Made by a program: the position numbers and the translations under genes. The notes beneath the pieces are model-generated. The model was not told the origin of the DNA. It did not search any database and saw only the letters and a list, made by a program, of their open reading frames with translations. 64,000 nt of DNA from assembly GCF_024703995.1 (NCBI RefSeq), contig NZ_JAMXQV010000021.1, forward strand, positions 114,420 through 178,419. Direction: 5' to 3'. This stretch comes from Amycolatopsis iheyensis (lineage in GTDB: Bacteria > Actinomycetota > Actinomycetes > Mycobacteriales > Pseudonocardiaceae). Below are positions 26,914-35,600 of this stretch, in pieces. Within the stretch, counting starts at the first letter, position 1. Each line of letters opens with the position of its first letter.

Positions 26914-27294
26914 TCAGAAGGTCAGGACCGAGTAGCCGGACTGCACCAGTTCGCGGATGCTCGCGACCCCCGGGGTGCCCGGCGCCTGGTTCTGGCTGAT
27001 CTGCTTGATGTCCTCGTCCTCGACGCCCTGGGTCGCGCCGAAGACGGTCGCGCAGCCGCCCGACGCCACCGTGGCGACCTGCTTCTTGACCGCGGTGTAC
27101 AGCTCGTGCGCCGGGTGGGCCGCGTCGGCCAGCACGGCCGGCCAGCGGGTGCCCGCCCCCTGGAACAGCACCAGTGCTTCACCGCCCTGCGCGAACTCCC
27201 ACGCGGTGGCGAGGGCGTTGAACACCCGGCCCAGGGCCTCCTCGGTGCCGGTGGACGGGTCGGACAACACCACGACGGCGGTCTTGCTGGTCAT
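26914..27294 (-). CDS. DsrE/DsrF-like family protein
   Basis: 126 residues from ATG 27294 (GAGGAG upstream). It has a Rossmann-like small fold (AVVVLSDPSTGTEEALGRVF, ALVLFQGAGTRW and a single conserved-looking Cys in ASGGCATVFGA). The family moves sulfur or binds small ligands; the role here is unknown. It lies downstream of a TetR gene, with a TetR-type operator in the gap, so it is presumably its target. Confidence 0.78.
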   Translation of the reverse strand: MTSKTAVVVLSDPSTGTEEALGRVFNALATAWEFAQGGEALVLFQGAGTRWPAVLADAAHPAHELYTAVKKQVATVASGGCATVFGATQGVEDEDIKQISQNQAPGTPGVASIRELVQSGYSVLTF

Positions 27295-27334
27295 GAACGT
27301 GCTCCTCGGTTGACCGGTAGGTGACGTCGCCATT

Positions 27335-27354
27335 TTTACCGTACGTTCGGTAAT
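27335..27354. promoter_or_regulatory. TetR operator copy in front of the DsrE gene
   Basis: TTTACCGTACGTTCGGTAAT shares the core ACCGnACnTTCGGTA with the element upstream of the TetR gene at 27988-28009. It lies 40 bp before the DsrE start, in an AT-rich patch. Confidence 0.75.
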
Positions 27355-27413
27355 ATTCAAAGACCCAGAAGCACAAGGGAGTCCCGGATCACCGCGACCG
27401 CGGCGCCGGACAC

Positions 27414-27980
27414 CTAACCCTTCGGCGGCATCAGCAGCTTCGGCAGCTCGGCCACGGCCTCGGCGAAGGCGTCGGTGTCCCCCAGCACGCGCGCCAGCAC
27501 GAGCGCCCCTTCGATGCGCAGGAAGCCGTCCCGGGCGGCCCGGGCGGCCTGCTTGGGCGTGCGCCCGGCGCGCCGGGAGGCATCGGCCATGGCGTCGATC
27601 CACGTCTTCCCGAGCGCGCGGGCGTGCTCGCGCAGCTTCGGCGGCGTTCCGGCCAGCGTCATGGTGTCGAGTACGCACGACAGCGCACCGGCGCCGTAGA
27701 AGTCGCCGAGCCGGCGGGCGGTCGCCCGGATTCCCTTGGCGACGTCGGGGTCCTCGCGCATCGGGGCCAGGATCCAGAGGAACCGCTGCCCGACCGCGGT
27801 CAGGACCGCGTCGGCGATCTCCTCCTTCCCGGCCGGGAACCGGTGGTAGAGGCTCGCCCGCTGCAGCCCGGTCGCGGCGGACAGGTCACCGATCGCGGTG
27901 CCGTCGAAGCCCTTCTCGCGGAACACGGCGACCAGGAGATCGAGCAGCTGGGCCTCGTCGATGGAGGGAGGGCGTGCCAT
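27414..27980 (-). CDS. TetR-family regulator
   Basis: 188 residues. HTH: LLDLLVAVFREKGFDG, then AATGLQRASLYHRFPAGK. The C-terminus resembles LmrA/YxaF-type TetR proteins (TLAGTPPKLREHARALGKTW). It is flanked by two near-identical operators, one before itself and one before the downstream DsrE gene, indicating autorepression plus control of DsrE. Confidence 0.9.
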   Translation of the reverse strand: MARPPSIDEAQLLDLLVAVFREKGFDGTAIGDLSAATGLQRASLYHRFPAGKEEIADAVLTAVGQRFLWILAPMREDPDVAKGIRATARRLGDFYGAGALSCVLDTMTLAGTPPKLREHARALGKTWIDAMADASRRAGRTPKQAARAARDGFLRIEGALVLARVLGDTDAFAEAVAELPKLLMPPKG

Positions 27981-27987
27981 GCGCCTA

Positions 27988-28009
27988 CTTTACCGAACTT
28001 TCGGTAAAG
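27988..28009. promoter_or_regulatory. 22-bp palindromic TetR operator
   Basis: Arms CTTTACCGAA and TTCGGTAAAG around CT form a perfect palindrome, 7 bp upstream of the TetR start. The divergent DsbA-like gene starts 145 bp away and could also be affected. Confidence 0.82.
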
Positions 28010-28154
28010 ATTCCTCGGCACCCCTCCTGCCGCACCCGTTCGACCTGCGGCTCCGCGTAGGACCGATAGCCGTTCTCCTCGCGCCTCGGCCGGATCAGGC
28101 ACTGCTCTTCGTAGTACCGCAGCAGCCACTCCGACCCCGACCTAGGATCGTGAC

Positions 28155-28874
28155 ATGAGCAGTGACATCACCTTCTACTTCGACCCGATCTGCCCGTTCG
28201 CGTGGATGACGAGCAAGTGGATCCGGCTGGTCCAGGCGCAGCGCGACTACACCGTCGACTGGCGGTTCATCTCCCTGCGCCTGATCAACGCGCACCTCGA
28301 CTACGACACCCACTTCCCGCCGGAGTACCCCGCCCAGCACACCGCGGGCCTGCGGCTGCTGCGGGTGGCGTCGGCGGTCCGGGAGAAGCACGGCCGGGAG
28401 GCGATCGGCCCGCTGTACGCGGCGTTCGGCGCGCGCATCTTCGAAGCCGGCCCCGACGAGGGCCGGACTCCCGGCTGGCAAGGCACTCCCGACCTCGCCG
28501 CCGACGCCCTCGCCGAGGCGGGCCTGCCCACCTCGCTCGCCGACGCGCTCGACGACACCGCACGCGACGCCGAGATCCAGGCGGAGTCCGACGAGGCGCT
28601 CTCCTTGACCGGCAGGGACGTCGGCACGCCGATCATCCACTTCGAACCGCCCGCGGGCGTCGCCTTCTTCGGGCCGGTGATCAGCCGGCTGCCGGACGCG
28701 GACCAGGCCGGGCAGCTGTGGGACCACGTCGTCGGCCTCGCCCGGTTCCCCGGCTTCGCCGAGCTCAAGCGCAGCTTGCGCGAACGTCCCCAGCTGCCCT
28801 CGTTCGGCGTCACCGCGCACGAGCCGGGCAAGACGGAGGACTGGCACGCCGGCAGCCGCCGCCTCAAGAAGTAG
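28155..28874 (+). CDS. DsbA-family, Rv2466c-like mycothiol-dependent protein
   Basis: 239 residues. The active-site region FYFDPICPFAWMTSKWI matches the Rv2466c/FrnE-like DsbA branch. That branch includes a mycothiol-dependent reductase with CPWC, whereas here the second cysteine is Ala (CPFA), so only a one-cysteine (mycothiol-linked) mechanism is possible. The cis-Pro loop GTPIIHF is present near residue 157. It is divergent from the TetR gene and may be part of the same stress response. Confidence 0.85.
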   Translation: MSSDITFYFDPICPFAWMTSKWIRLVQAQRDYTVDWRFISLRLINAHLDYDTHFPPEYPAQHTAGLRLLRVASAVREKHGREAIGPLYAAFGARIFEAGPDEGRTPGWQGTPDLAADALAEAGLPTSLADALDDTARDAEIQAESDEALSLTGRDVGTPIIHFEPPAGVAFFGPVISRLPDADQAGQLWDHVVGLARFPGFAELKRSLRERPQLPSFGVTAHEPGKTEDWHAGSRRLKK

Positions 28875-28900
28875 CGGCCCGCCGCGTCACGGCACCCGGG

Positions 28901-29836
28901 TCAGGACGTCGAGTATCGAGACGGCACCGGTGTCGCCCTCCGGGAAGTGATCATCCAGCCGATCGAGCCGGGGTCTGCGTCGCTGTCGGGCCAGCTCCAG
29001 CGCAGCCCGAAACACCCGGGGCGGACATTGCCCGCCGCGGCCGTGAAGCCCGTCGCGGTCCGCTGGACGCCCCGGTGCGGGCCGGGTGCCACGACGGCGA
29101 CCGCGGCCGGCGTCATCGGCGCCGTGAACACCGCGGTCAGCCGCAGATCCCGCACCGTGCGGTGGGTTCGCAGGAACCAGTGGTCGTTGCGGACGTCGTC
29201 GTCGAACAGCACCTCGTACTCGATCCGGCCGGTTTCGGCGGCGAGCAGCAGCCGGTCCAGTTCGAGCTCCAGCAACGCGAGCCCTTGCCCGGCGACGACC
29301 CGGCAGCGGCGCAGGACGCAGCCGCGGGTTCTGCCGAGCACGGGAATCCGCTCACGTGAAGCACCACGCACGAGCACGACGGCGCGGCGGGTGGGCGCGG
29401 TGGCGAGCAGGGTCACGGCGGCCGCCAGCCGCTCGTTCACGCCGCGGTGGTCGAGGTACAGGGTGTCGTGCCGGGCGACCGCCCGCACCGGCGGCACGGT
29501 GCAGTCGGCCAGCGCGTCGCGGAGGGAGACCGGGGCGCCCCAGGCGTTCGCCATCCGGTGCACGTCCTGTGTGGACCGGGCAGCCGGGCCACGGCACCGG
29601 CGCGCACCGAGCAATGCGGACAGTTCGCCGCCAGGCAGGTGCAGGACCTCCTCCAACGCGGCCAGCACCGTGGCGACGTCGCGCTCCGGCCGGCTGCGGC
29701 CGCTGCTCCAGTAGCTCAGGGTGGCGACGCTGACCGTCGTGCCCCGCACTTCGAGGGCCCGCTGGAGCCGGCGCAAGCTGAGCCCCGCGCGGTCGATGGC
29801 GGCGCTGAGCGCGCAGGCGAAGGACGTCTCGGTCAT
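28901..29836 (-). CDS. HTH-containing regulator of unknown type
   Basis: 311 residues from ATG 29836. The N-terminal XRE-like HTH is visible (AAIDRAGLSLRRLQRALEVR, then VATLSYWSSGRSRPE). The remaining 220 residues look like a beta-rich sensory domain (DTLYLDHRGVNERLAAAVTL, EYEVLFDDDV) with no family I can name. It is divergent from the phosphatase gene and a candidate controller of it. Confidence 0.72.
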   Translation of the reverse strand: MTETSFACALSAAIDRAGLSLRRLQRALEVRGTTVSVATLSYWSSGRSRPERDVATVLAALEEVLHLPGGELSALLGARRCRGPAARSTQDVHRMANAWGAPVSLRDALADCTVPPVRAVARHDTLYLDHRGVNERLAAAVTLLATAPTRRAVVLVRGASRERIPVLGRTRGCVLRRCRVVAGQGLALLELELDRLLLAAETGRIEYEVLFDDDVRNDHWFLRTHRTVRDLRLTAVFTAPMTPAAVAVVAPGPHRGVQRTATGFTAAAGNVRPGCFGLRWSWPDSDADPGSIGWMITSRRATPVPSRYSTS

Positions 29837-29989
29837 GCGCCGATGATCCTCGTTTTCGCCGCGGCGCACGAGCCCTGGATACTGTTAACGACTTTCGCCG
29901 GGTACCCCGCCGAGACGGGCTTCGTACCATCGTTGACGTCGAAACCACTGCGGCGCAACGAATCGCCGCCGATCACGAAGGACGCCACC

Positions 29990-30550
29990 ATGCGGAAAAC
30001 CGTTGTCACCCGCACCGCGGCCTGCGCCCTGGCCTGCGCCGCCATCGCCGCGGGGACCGCCGAGCCCGCCTCGGCGAGCGGGCTGCCGAGCTTCGAGACC
30101 TGGCTCGCCGACGTCCACCAAGCCATGGCCGGCGGCACCGGCTACCTCGACACCCGGGTTTCCCGGGGCGGTTCGAAGCTCGCCATCGTGACCGACATCG
30201 ACAACACGGCGCTGGAAACCCACTACCGGCCCGGCCACGCCACTCAGGACGTCCTCGACTTCACCCGGCACGCCAAAAGCCTCGGCGTCAGCGTGCTCGT
30301 CGCCAGTTTCCGCAGCGACGCATCGGACGCGAAGGAGGCTTTGACGAGCGTCGGCTACCCCGTCGACCGGGTGTGCGTCCGCAAGAGCGGCGAGCAGCAC
30401 GCCACCGACACGAAACAGCGCTGCCGCAGGGAGTACGTCGCCGCGGGTTACACGATCATCGCGAACGTCGGCAACCGCCCCGGCGACTTCACCGGCGGAA
30501 ACTACGAAAAGGGCTTCAAGCTGCCCGACTACGACGAGCAGTTGTCCTGA
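29990..30550 (+). CDS. secreted HAD-family acid phosphatase
   Basis: 186 residues from ATG 29990. A signal peptide (MRKTVVTRTAACALACAAI, cleavage near ASA) is followed by HAD motif I VTDIDNTALET (DxDxT), motif II around VLVASFRSD, a Lys in VRKSGEQ and a late acidic motif GNRPGDFTG. It is close to class B/HAD acid phosphatases. It would act outside the cell on phosphate monoesters. Confidence 0.87.
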   Translation: MRKTVVTRTAACALACAAIAAGTAEPASASGLPSFETWLADVHQAMAGGTGYLDTRVSRGGSKLAIVTDIDNTALETHYRPGHATQDVLDFTRHAKSLGVSVLVASFRSDASDAKEALTSVGYPVDRVCVRKSGEQHATDTKQRCRREYVAAGYTIIANVGNRPGDFTGGNYEKGFKLPDYDEQLS

Positions 30551-30560
30551 CCCGCTCGAG

Positions 30561-30579
30561 CCGGCCCGGCGAGGGCCGG
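30561..30579. terminator. hairpin between convergent genes
   Basis: CCGGCCC (30561-30567) and GGGCCGG (30573-30579) with a 5-nt loop in the 43-bp gap between the HAD phosphatase and the amidohydrolase. No T-tract. Confidence 0.5.
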
Positions 30580-30593
30580 GACCGCGGGTGGCG

Positions 30594-31529
30594 TCAGCCG
30601 GTGGCGAGCCGGGGGAACAACGCCTCCGCCGCGGCGCGGTCGACATCGGGGAAACGCTGCGCGCCGGGGCCGTCGTAGGCGGTGAGGTACCGGTCGAACT
30701 CCCCTCGCCACTCCTTCGGCGCGAACGGGAAGTCACTGCCGTAGAGGACGTGCCCGGGCTCGGCGAAGGCGAACAACGACGGCAGCGACGTCGCCGCCGC
30801 GGACAGCGCGGTGTCGAAGTAGAACTTCCGCAACCCGGCCAGGATGCCTTCCGGCGTGGTGTCGGGGTTGAACATCGCGGCGCCGGCGAACCGGTGCGCG
30901 GCGAACGGCAGGAACCCCCCGGCGTGCGAAAGGATGATCCGCAGCTCCGGGTGCCGATCGAACACCCCGTGCGCCACCAGGTCGAGCGCCGTGCGCGTGG
31001 TGTCGAACGGGAAGTCCAGCAGCGGGCTGGGCAGGCCGTCGAGCCGGGCGATCGGCGGCTCGGCCGGGTGCACGAACACCACGGCGCGGCGCGCGGCCAG
31101 CTCCGTCCACAGTGGTTCGTACGCCGGGTCGCCCAGGTACCGGCCACGGGCGTTGGACAGCAGGACGACGCCGTCGGCGTGCAGTTCGTCCAGCGCGCGC
31201 ACCGCCTCGGCGACCGCGCCGTCGAAGTCCGGCAGCGGGAGCACGGCGAAGTGCCCGAACCGGGCGGGTGCGTCCTTGACGAGTTCGGCCTGGAAGTCGT
31301 TGACCTCGCGGGCCAGGTCGCGCGCCGCGGCGTCGTCGCCGAAGTGGACGCCCGGCGCACTGATGGACAGGACCCCGGTGGCGATGCCCGCGTCGTCCAT
31401 CATCGCGGTCGCGTCGCCGGGGTTCCACGCGGGCGTCGGCCACCCGCCCGCGGTCAGGTCGCTGCTTTCCAGTGCTTCGCGGTAGCGGGTGGGGAGGAGG
31501 TGCTGGTGGACGTCGATCCGGTCACTCAT
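30594..31529 (-). CDS. amidohydrolase-2 family (ACMSD-like) enzyme
   Basis: 311 residues. Metal-binding signatures of the TIM-barrel amidohydrolase fold: the N-terminal HxH in DVHQHLLP, then VVFVHPAEPP (His), IILSHAGGFLPF (His) and VLYGSDFPF (Asp). The family includes decarboxylases such as aminocarboxymuconate-semialdehyde decarboxylase and lactone hydrolases of aromatic catabolism. It is divergent from a MarR gene that probably represses it. Confidence 0.9.
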   Translation of the reverse strand: MSDRIDVHQHLLPTRYREALESSDLTAGGWPTPAWNPGDATAMMDDAGIATGVLSISAPGVHFGDDAAARDLAREVNDFQAELVKDAPARFGHFAVLPLPDFDGAVAEAVRALDELHADGVVLLSNARGRYLGDPAYEPLWTELAARRAVVFVHPAEPPIARLDGLPSPLLDFPFDTTRTALDLVAHGVFDRHPELRIILSHAGGFLPFAAHRFAGAAMFNPDTTPEGILAGLRKFYFDTALSAAATSLPSLFAFAEPGHVLYGSDFPFAPKEWRGEFDRYLTAYDGPGAQRFPDVDRAAAEALFPRLATG

Positions 31530-31543
31530 GATTCCTAGCCTCC

Positions 31544-31567
31544 TAATAGCTAGGTTGCTAACTATTA
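31544..31567. promoter_or_regulatory. imperfect palindrome, MarR operator
   Basis: A 24-bp element with matching outer arms TAATAG (31544-31549) and CTATTA (31562-31567) and mostly complementary inner bases, in an AT-rich gap. It is 15 bp upstream of the amidohydrolase and 20 bp upstream of the MarR start. Confidence 0.6.
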
Positions 31568-31586
31568 CTTTGCTAGGCTAACGCGC

Positions 31587-32045
31587 ATGACGACGACGGG
31601 CAACCAGCCACCGACAGCCGCCGAGGTCGACGAGCTCGTCCAGGCGGCCGACGCGGTGTTCTTCGCCATGCGCAAGGCCCGCTCGGCGGGCGCGGACCGC
31701 GACGGCGGGCTGTCGCTCCCCCAGGTCACGCTCCTCGAGCCCCTGGCGGCCGAGCCGAAACTGCCGGTCGGCCGGCTCGCCGCCGCGGCCGACGTGACCA
31801 TCCCCACGGCCACCCGGATGCTCCAGCAGCTGGAAGCCGCCGGAGTCGTGGTGCGCCGCCGATCACCCGAGGACGAGCGCAAGGTCCTGGTGACGTTGAC
31901 CCCGGATGGCGGCGAGCGGCTGACCCGCCTGCTGGACCGCCGGCGCGAACGTCAAGCGGAAGCGTTCGGCGTGTTCTCCCCGGCGGAACGCCGGCAGCTC
32001 GTCACCTTGCTCCACAAGCTGGTGCCGGTGATCACTCTCGGCTGA
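31587..32045 (+). CDS. MarR-family regulator
   Basis: 152 residues with a winged HTH around LPVGRLAAAADVTIPTATRM and the wing RRRSPEDERKVLVTLTPDG. Divergent from the amidohydrolase across a 24-bp palindrome; likely autorepressor and repressor of that gene. The ligand is unknown, possibly an aromatic acid. Confidence 0.92.
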   Translation: MTTTGNQPPTAAEVDELVQAADAVFFAMRKARSAGADRDGGLSLPQVTLLEPLAAEPKLPVGRLAAAADVTIPTATRMLQQLEAAGVVVRRRSPEDERKVLVTLTPDGGERLTRLLDRRRERQAEAFGVFSPAERRQLVTLLHKLVPVITLG

Positions 32046-32097
32046 CCGGCCGGACGGCGGTCCGCAGCTCACCCAGGCCGTCGACAAGGTGCCCCGG

Positions 32098-32601
32098 TCA
32101 GGGGCGCGTGAGGTCCCGGACGGTCTCCGCGGGCAGCCGGGTGCAGCCGGGTGCCCCCGGGTTGAGCAGCAGGTCGGTGCCCGGCCGTTCGGCCAGCAGC
32201 TCCGCCAGCTCCGCCGCGTCCACCGCTCGCCAGCCCGCCGTCCGGACGCGGGCGCGGTGGGCGGGGGCCGTCGCCGCCAGCAGGCACGGGATCCCGTCCG
32301 GCGACGGTGCCGTCAAGGGCGCGCCCGCCGCGTCCAGGGCCACCACCGTCCTGGTCCGGCGGAACACCGAGGCCACCTGGGTGAACTCCGCGTCACCCGC
32401 CGCGAGCAGGCGCAAGACCGCGTCCAGGGGGTCGGCCGGGCTGTCCGGGCCCGACGGCTCGTAGGCGGGATTCGGCTCGAACTCGCCGATCGAGCCGTCC
32501 GCCGAGGTGAGCCAGCCGCCGACCACGTGCGTGCGATCGGGGGCCGACGGCTCCGGCTGCCACGCCGGGTCGACCAGCAGGACCCACTTATCCGCCGTCA
32601 T
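32098..32601 (-). CDS. T7SS-associated SseB-like protein
   Basis: 167 residues, acidic. It matches the SseB-like domain found next to actinobacterial type VII loci (GAPLTAPSPDGIPCLLAATA, RTAGWRAVDAAELAELL, LLLNPGAPG). Its start overlaps the stop of the giant gene by 14 bp, and it is the last gene of the operon. The position directly after a toxin-like gene is typical of a chaperone, adaptor or immunity protein; which one cannot be decided from sequence. Confidence 0.75.
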   Translation of the reverse strand: MTADKWVLLVDPAWQPEPSAPDRTHVVGGWLTSADGSIGEFEPNPAYEPSGPDSPADPLDAVLRLLAAGDAEFTQVASVFRRTRTVVALDAAGAPLTAPSPDGIPCLLAATAPAHRARVRTAGWRAVDAAELAELLAERPGTDLLLNPGAPGCTRLPAETVRDLTRP

Positions 32602-35600
32602 CGCCCATTCCTCCCACCGCGGCCGTCAGCCGGGCCGATCGTTCCGACGCCGCCTTCTCCTGCTCCTGGTAGCGTCGCACGCCCTCCGCGATCCGCCACC
32701 GGTAGAGCCACGCGAGGTTCGTGACCCGGAACCGCCGCATCAGCCACAGCGCCCGCCGCGTGACCTCGACGCGGGCGGTCCCGTCCAGCACCCCGCGCAC
32801 CGCCTCGCGCAGGACCCCGATCGGCAGCTCCACATCGGACAGCTGCCCGAGCACCGCCGCGACCTCACCGGCCCGCGTCTCGGCGTCCTGCGCGGCCAGG
32901 ACGGCGTCCATCGCGACCGTCACGAGCCCCGGCCGCAGCGCACCGTGCCGGGCGAGTGCGTCGATAGCGTCCGCCGCGGCGCCGACGTCCAGGCCGTCGG
33001 CGATTCGGGCCGCGATGTCCAGGACGTCGTCCCGGCCGGTGACGACGTCGGTGACGCCGTGCAGCTGCAGGAGGGCGAACTCCTCGGCGAGCCCGGCCGC
33101 GGCGGCCGGGTCCGCCGCACAGTCGAGCACGAACGGCGCCACCCCGGGCGGGGTCAACGCCCGCAGTTCCGCCTGGACGTCCGCCGCCAGGGGGCCGGGC
33201 ACGGCCGGTACGGGCAAGCCGTCGCCCAGGTGCTCCACAATGGACTCCGCCAGCGCACGGGCGGTGTCCACTTCGGACTCGCCCGGGCCCAGCGGCCGGT
33301 ACACCAGACCGTCCCGCCACTCGCCCTTGCCCACCGCCGGGAAGAAGTCCCGGACGGACGCCCCGACCGGCCGCCACTTCCCCGACGTCGCGTCGAACCT
33401 CCGGTCGACGACGTGGGTGGCGCCGGCGAAGTCGGACGAGCCCGCCACCGCGGCCAAAACGGAAGTCCACAGCAGACCGGGATTCTCGTGGGCTGCCACG
33501 GCGTCCGCGACCGTGTCCAGCCGCACCACCGGCAGGCCGTCCCGAAGCCGCTCGACGATCTCCCCGACCGCCGGATCGACTCGCAGCCGCGTCGAAGCGA
33601 AGGAGATGTCGACGTATCCCCCTTCGCCGCCGCGGATCTTCACCGGCACCCGCGCCAGGACGTCGCGGGCGAGCGCCGCGCCGAGGTGCCCGGCCAGGGT
33701 CTTCGCCACGGCGCCGGCGCCGGTCCCCGAGAGGCTGATGGCGGGTAGGGAGCCCTCGCCGGTGTCGGCCACGAGCACCGCCTGCGCCAGTTCCCGCGCA
33801 CCCGTCGCCAGGTCGGCGTCCCGGTAGCCGAGGTGCCGGTCGACGACCGCCCGGATCAGGTCCGGCCGCTCGTGCTGAGCCAGCACCGGCCCAGGGTCGC
33901 GCAGGGCGAGCGTCGTCGCGACGGCTTCCCGCACCACCTCGAGGGTCCGGGCGCGGTCGGCCAGCGGCACCGGTCCCGCGGCAGGCTCCGGACGCGCGTA
34001 GCGCCAGTCCTTGGCCACGGCCTCGGCCAGCTCCGCCACGACCGCGCCACTGTCGACCGGCTGCCCGAACGTCGTCCAGTGGCCGCCACGGACGACGGCC
34101 GTGAACGCGTCGTCGGTGGCGCCGAACAGCGGCGCCGAGGGTTCGCCGGGCCCGCGGCGGTTGGCGAGCACCGAGTCCGTCGCCGCGTGCACCGGGCCGC
34201 CGAAGGCCGCCTGGAAGTCGTGCGCGACCCCGCCCGGCCCGGGACGGCGCCCGGCCGCGCACGGGAACAGCGTCACCGATTCCGGTTGCGCCGCAACGAA
34301 AGCCGGGGACGCCGTGACCAGGCGAGCGAGCGTGGTTCCGTCGACGTACACCGAGCGCCGCTCGCCGCTGACGTCGGCGAAGACCTTCGTTCGGGTCTCC
34401 TCGCCGTGCCCGGTGACGAGGAACGTCTTCCCCCGCGCCAGTTCGTCCGCCCACGGCGCGCGGACCAGCACGCCGCCCTCCCCCGGTCCGCGGCCACGCA
34501 GCGACGGCCGCGCTCCGGAGGCGAACTCGCGCATCTCGTCCGGCTCCGCCTCGACGAGGAGGTTCTCCCCTGTGGTCTGCGACAGCCAGGCCTGCACCTT
34601 CGCTGCCTCGGCCGGCTCGAGGAAGCTCACCCCGCGGACCTCGCCGGCGGAGTCCAGCAGCGGGGTCGCGACGGGCGCGTCGAACTCGACCGACGTCCCC
34701 GGCCGGTCGGCCGGCTCGCCGGTGAACCGCGGGCCGAAGGTCGCGAAGTGCCCGCCGTCGGTCACGGTCGTGAAGCCGCGGGTGGCGCCGGTCGCCTGGC
34801 CGAGGGTCGACGACGGACGGCCGAACAGCGCCGGCTCGGTGGGCGCGTGCACCCGCAGCGGCCCGCCCAGCTCGGCCAGCGCCCGCTGGAAGTCGTGGGC
34901 GACGCCGCCCGGGCCGTCGAGCTTGCCGGTGCCGCACGCGATGAGCGTGACCGACGGCCGCGCGGCGCCGGATGCCTGCGCGAACGGTTTCGACGCGGCG
35001 AGGATCTTGGCGAACGCCGCGCCGTCGACCCGCACGGTGCGCCCGCCGAGCAGCGTGAGCTTCACCGACTGCGGCCGGCCGTGGGCCATGACGAACAACG
35101 TGCTCGAGTCCCACGGCGCCGGGCTCTGCGCGGCCCATTCGCCGAACGCGCGGCCGCCCAGGTCCGGTTTCGCGCCGTCCCGCAGCAGCCGCGTGGTCCG
35201 CTCCGGCGTCGCGCCTTCGGGCAGCGACCCGACGGTGTCCGCGTGGTCGTCCGCCCAGTCGCGCTCGATGTCCGCGGTGTGCTCCGCGGCGGGCAGGAAC
35301 GACACCGCGACTACCCGGCCGGACCGGTCGGTGACCGGGCGGGCCTCGATCTGCGAGACGTCGAAGTCGTACGGCAGGCCGGTGCCGGTATCGAGACCGG
35401 TGAGGGTGTCCTGCGCCAGCACGGCGTCCACAGTGGATGGATCGAACGCGTCGAGCCGCCGGTCCAGCTCGCGCTTGGCGTCCCACCAGGCCCGCCGGGC
35501 TTCGTCGGCGCGGCGGCGGGCTTCGGCGACCTCGTCGAGCGCGGCCTCGCGGCGGGAAACCTGGTCGGCGCGGTCGTTGCGGTGGCCGTCGAGCACGGCG

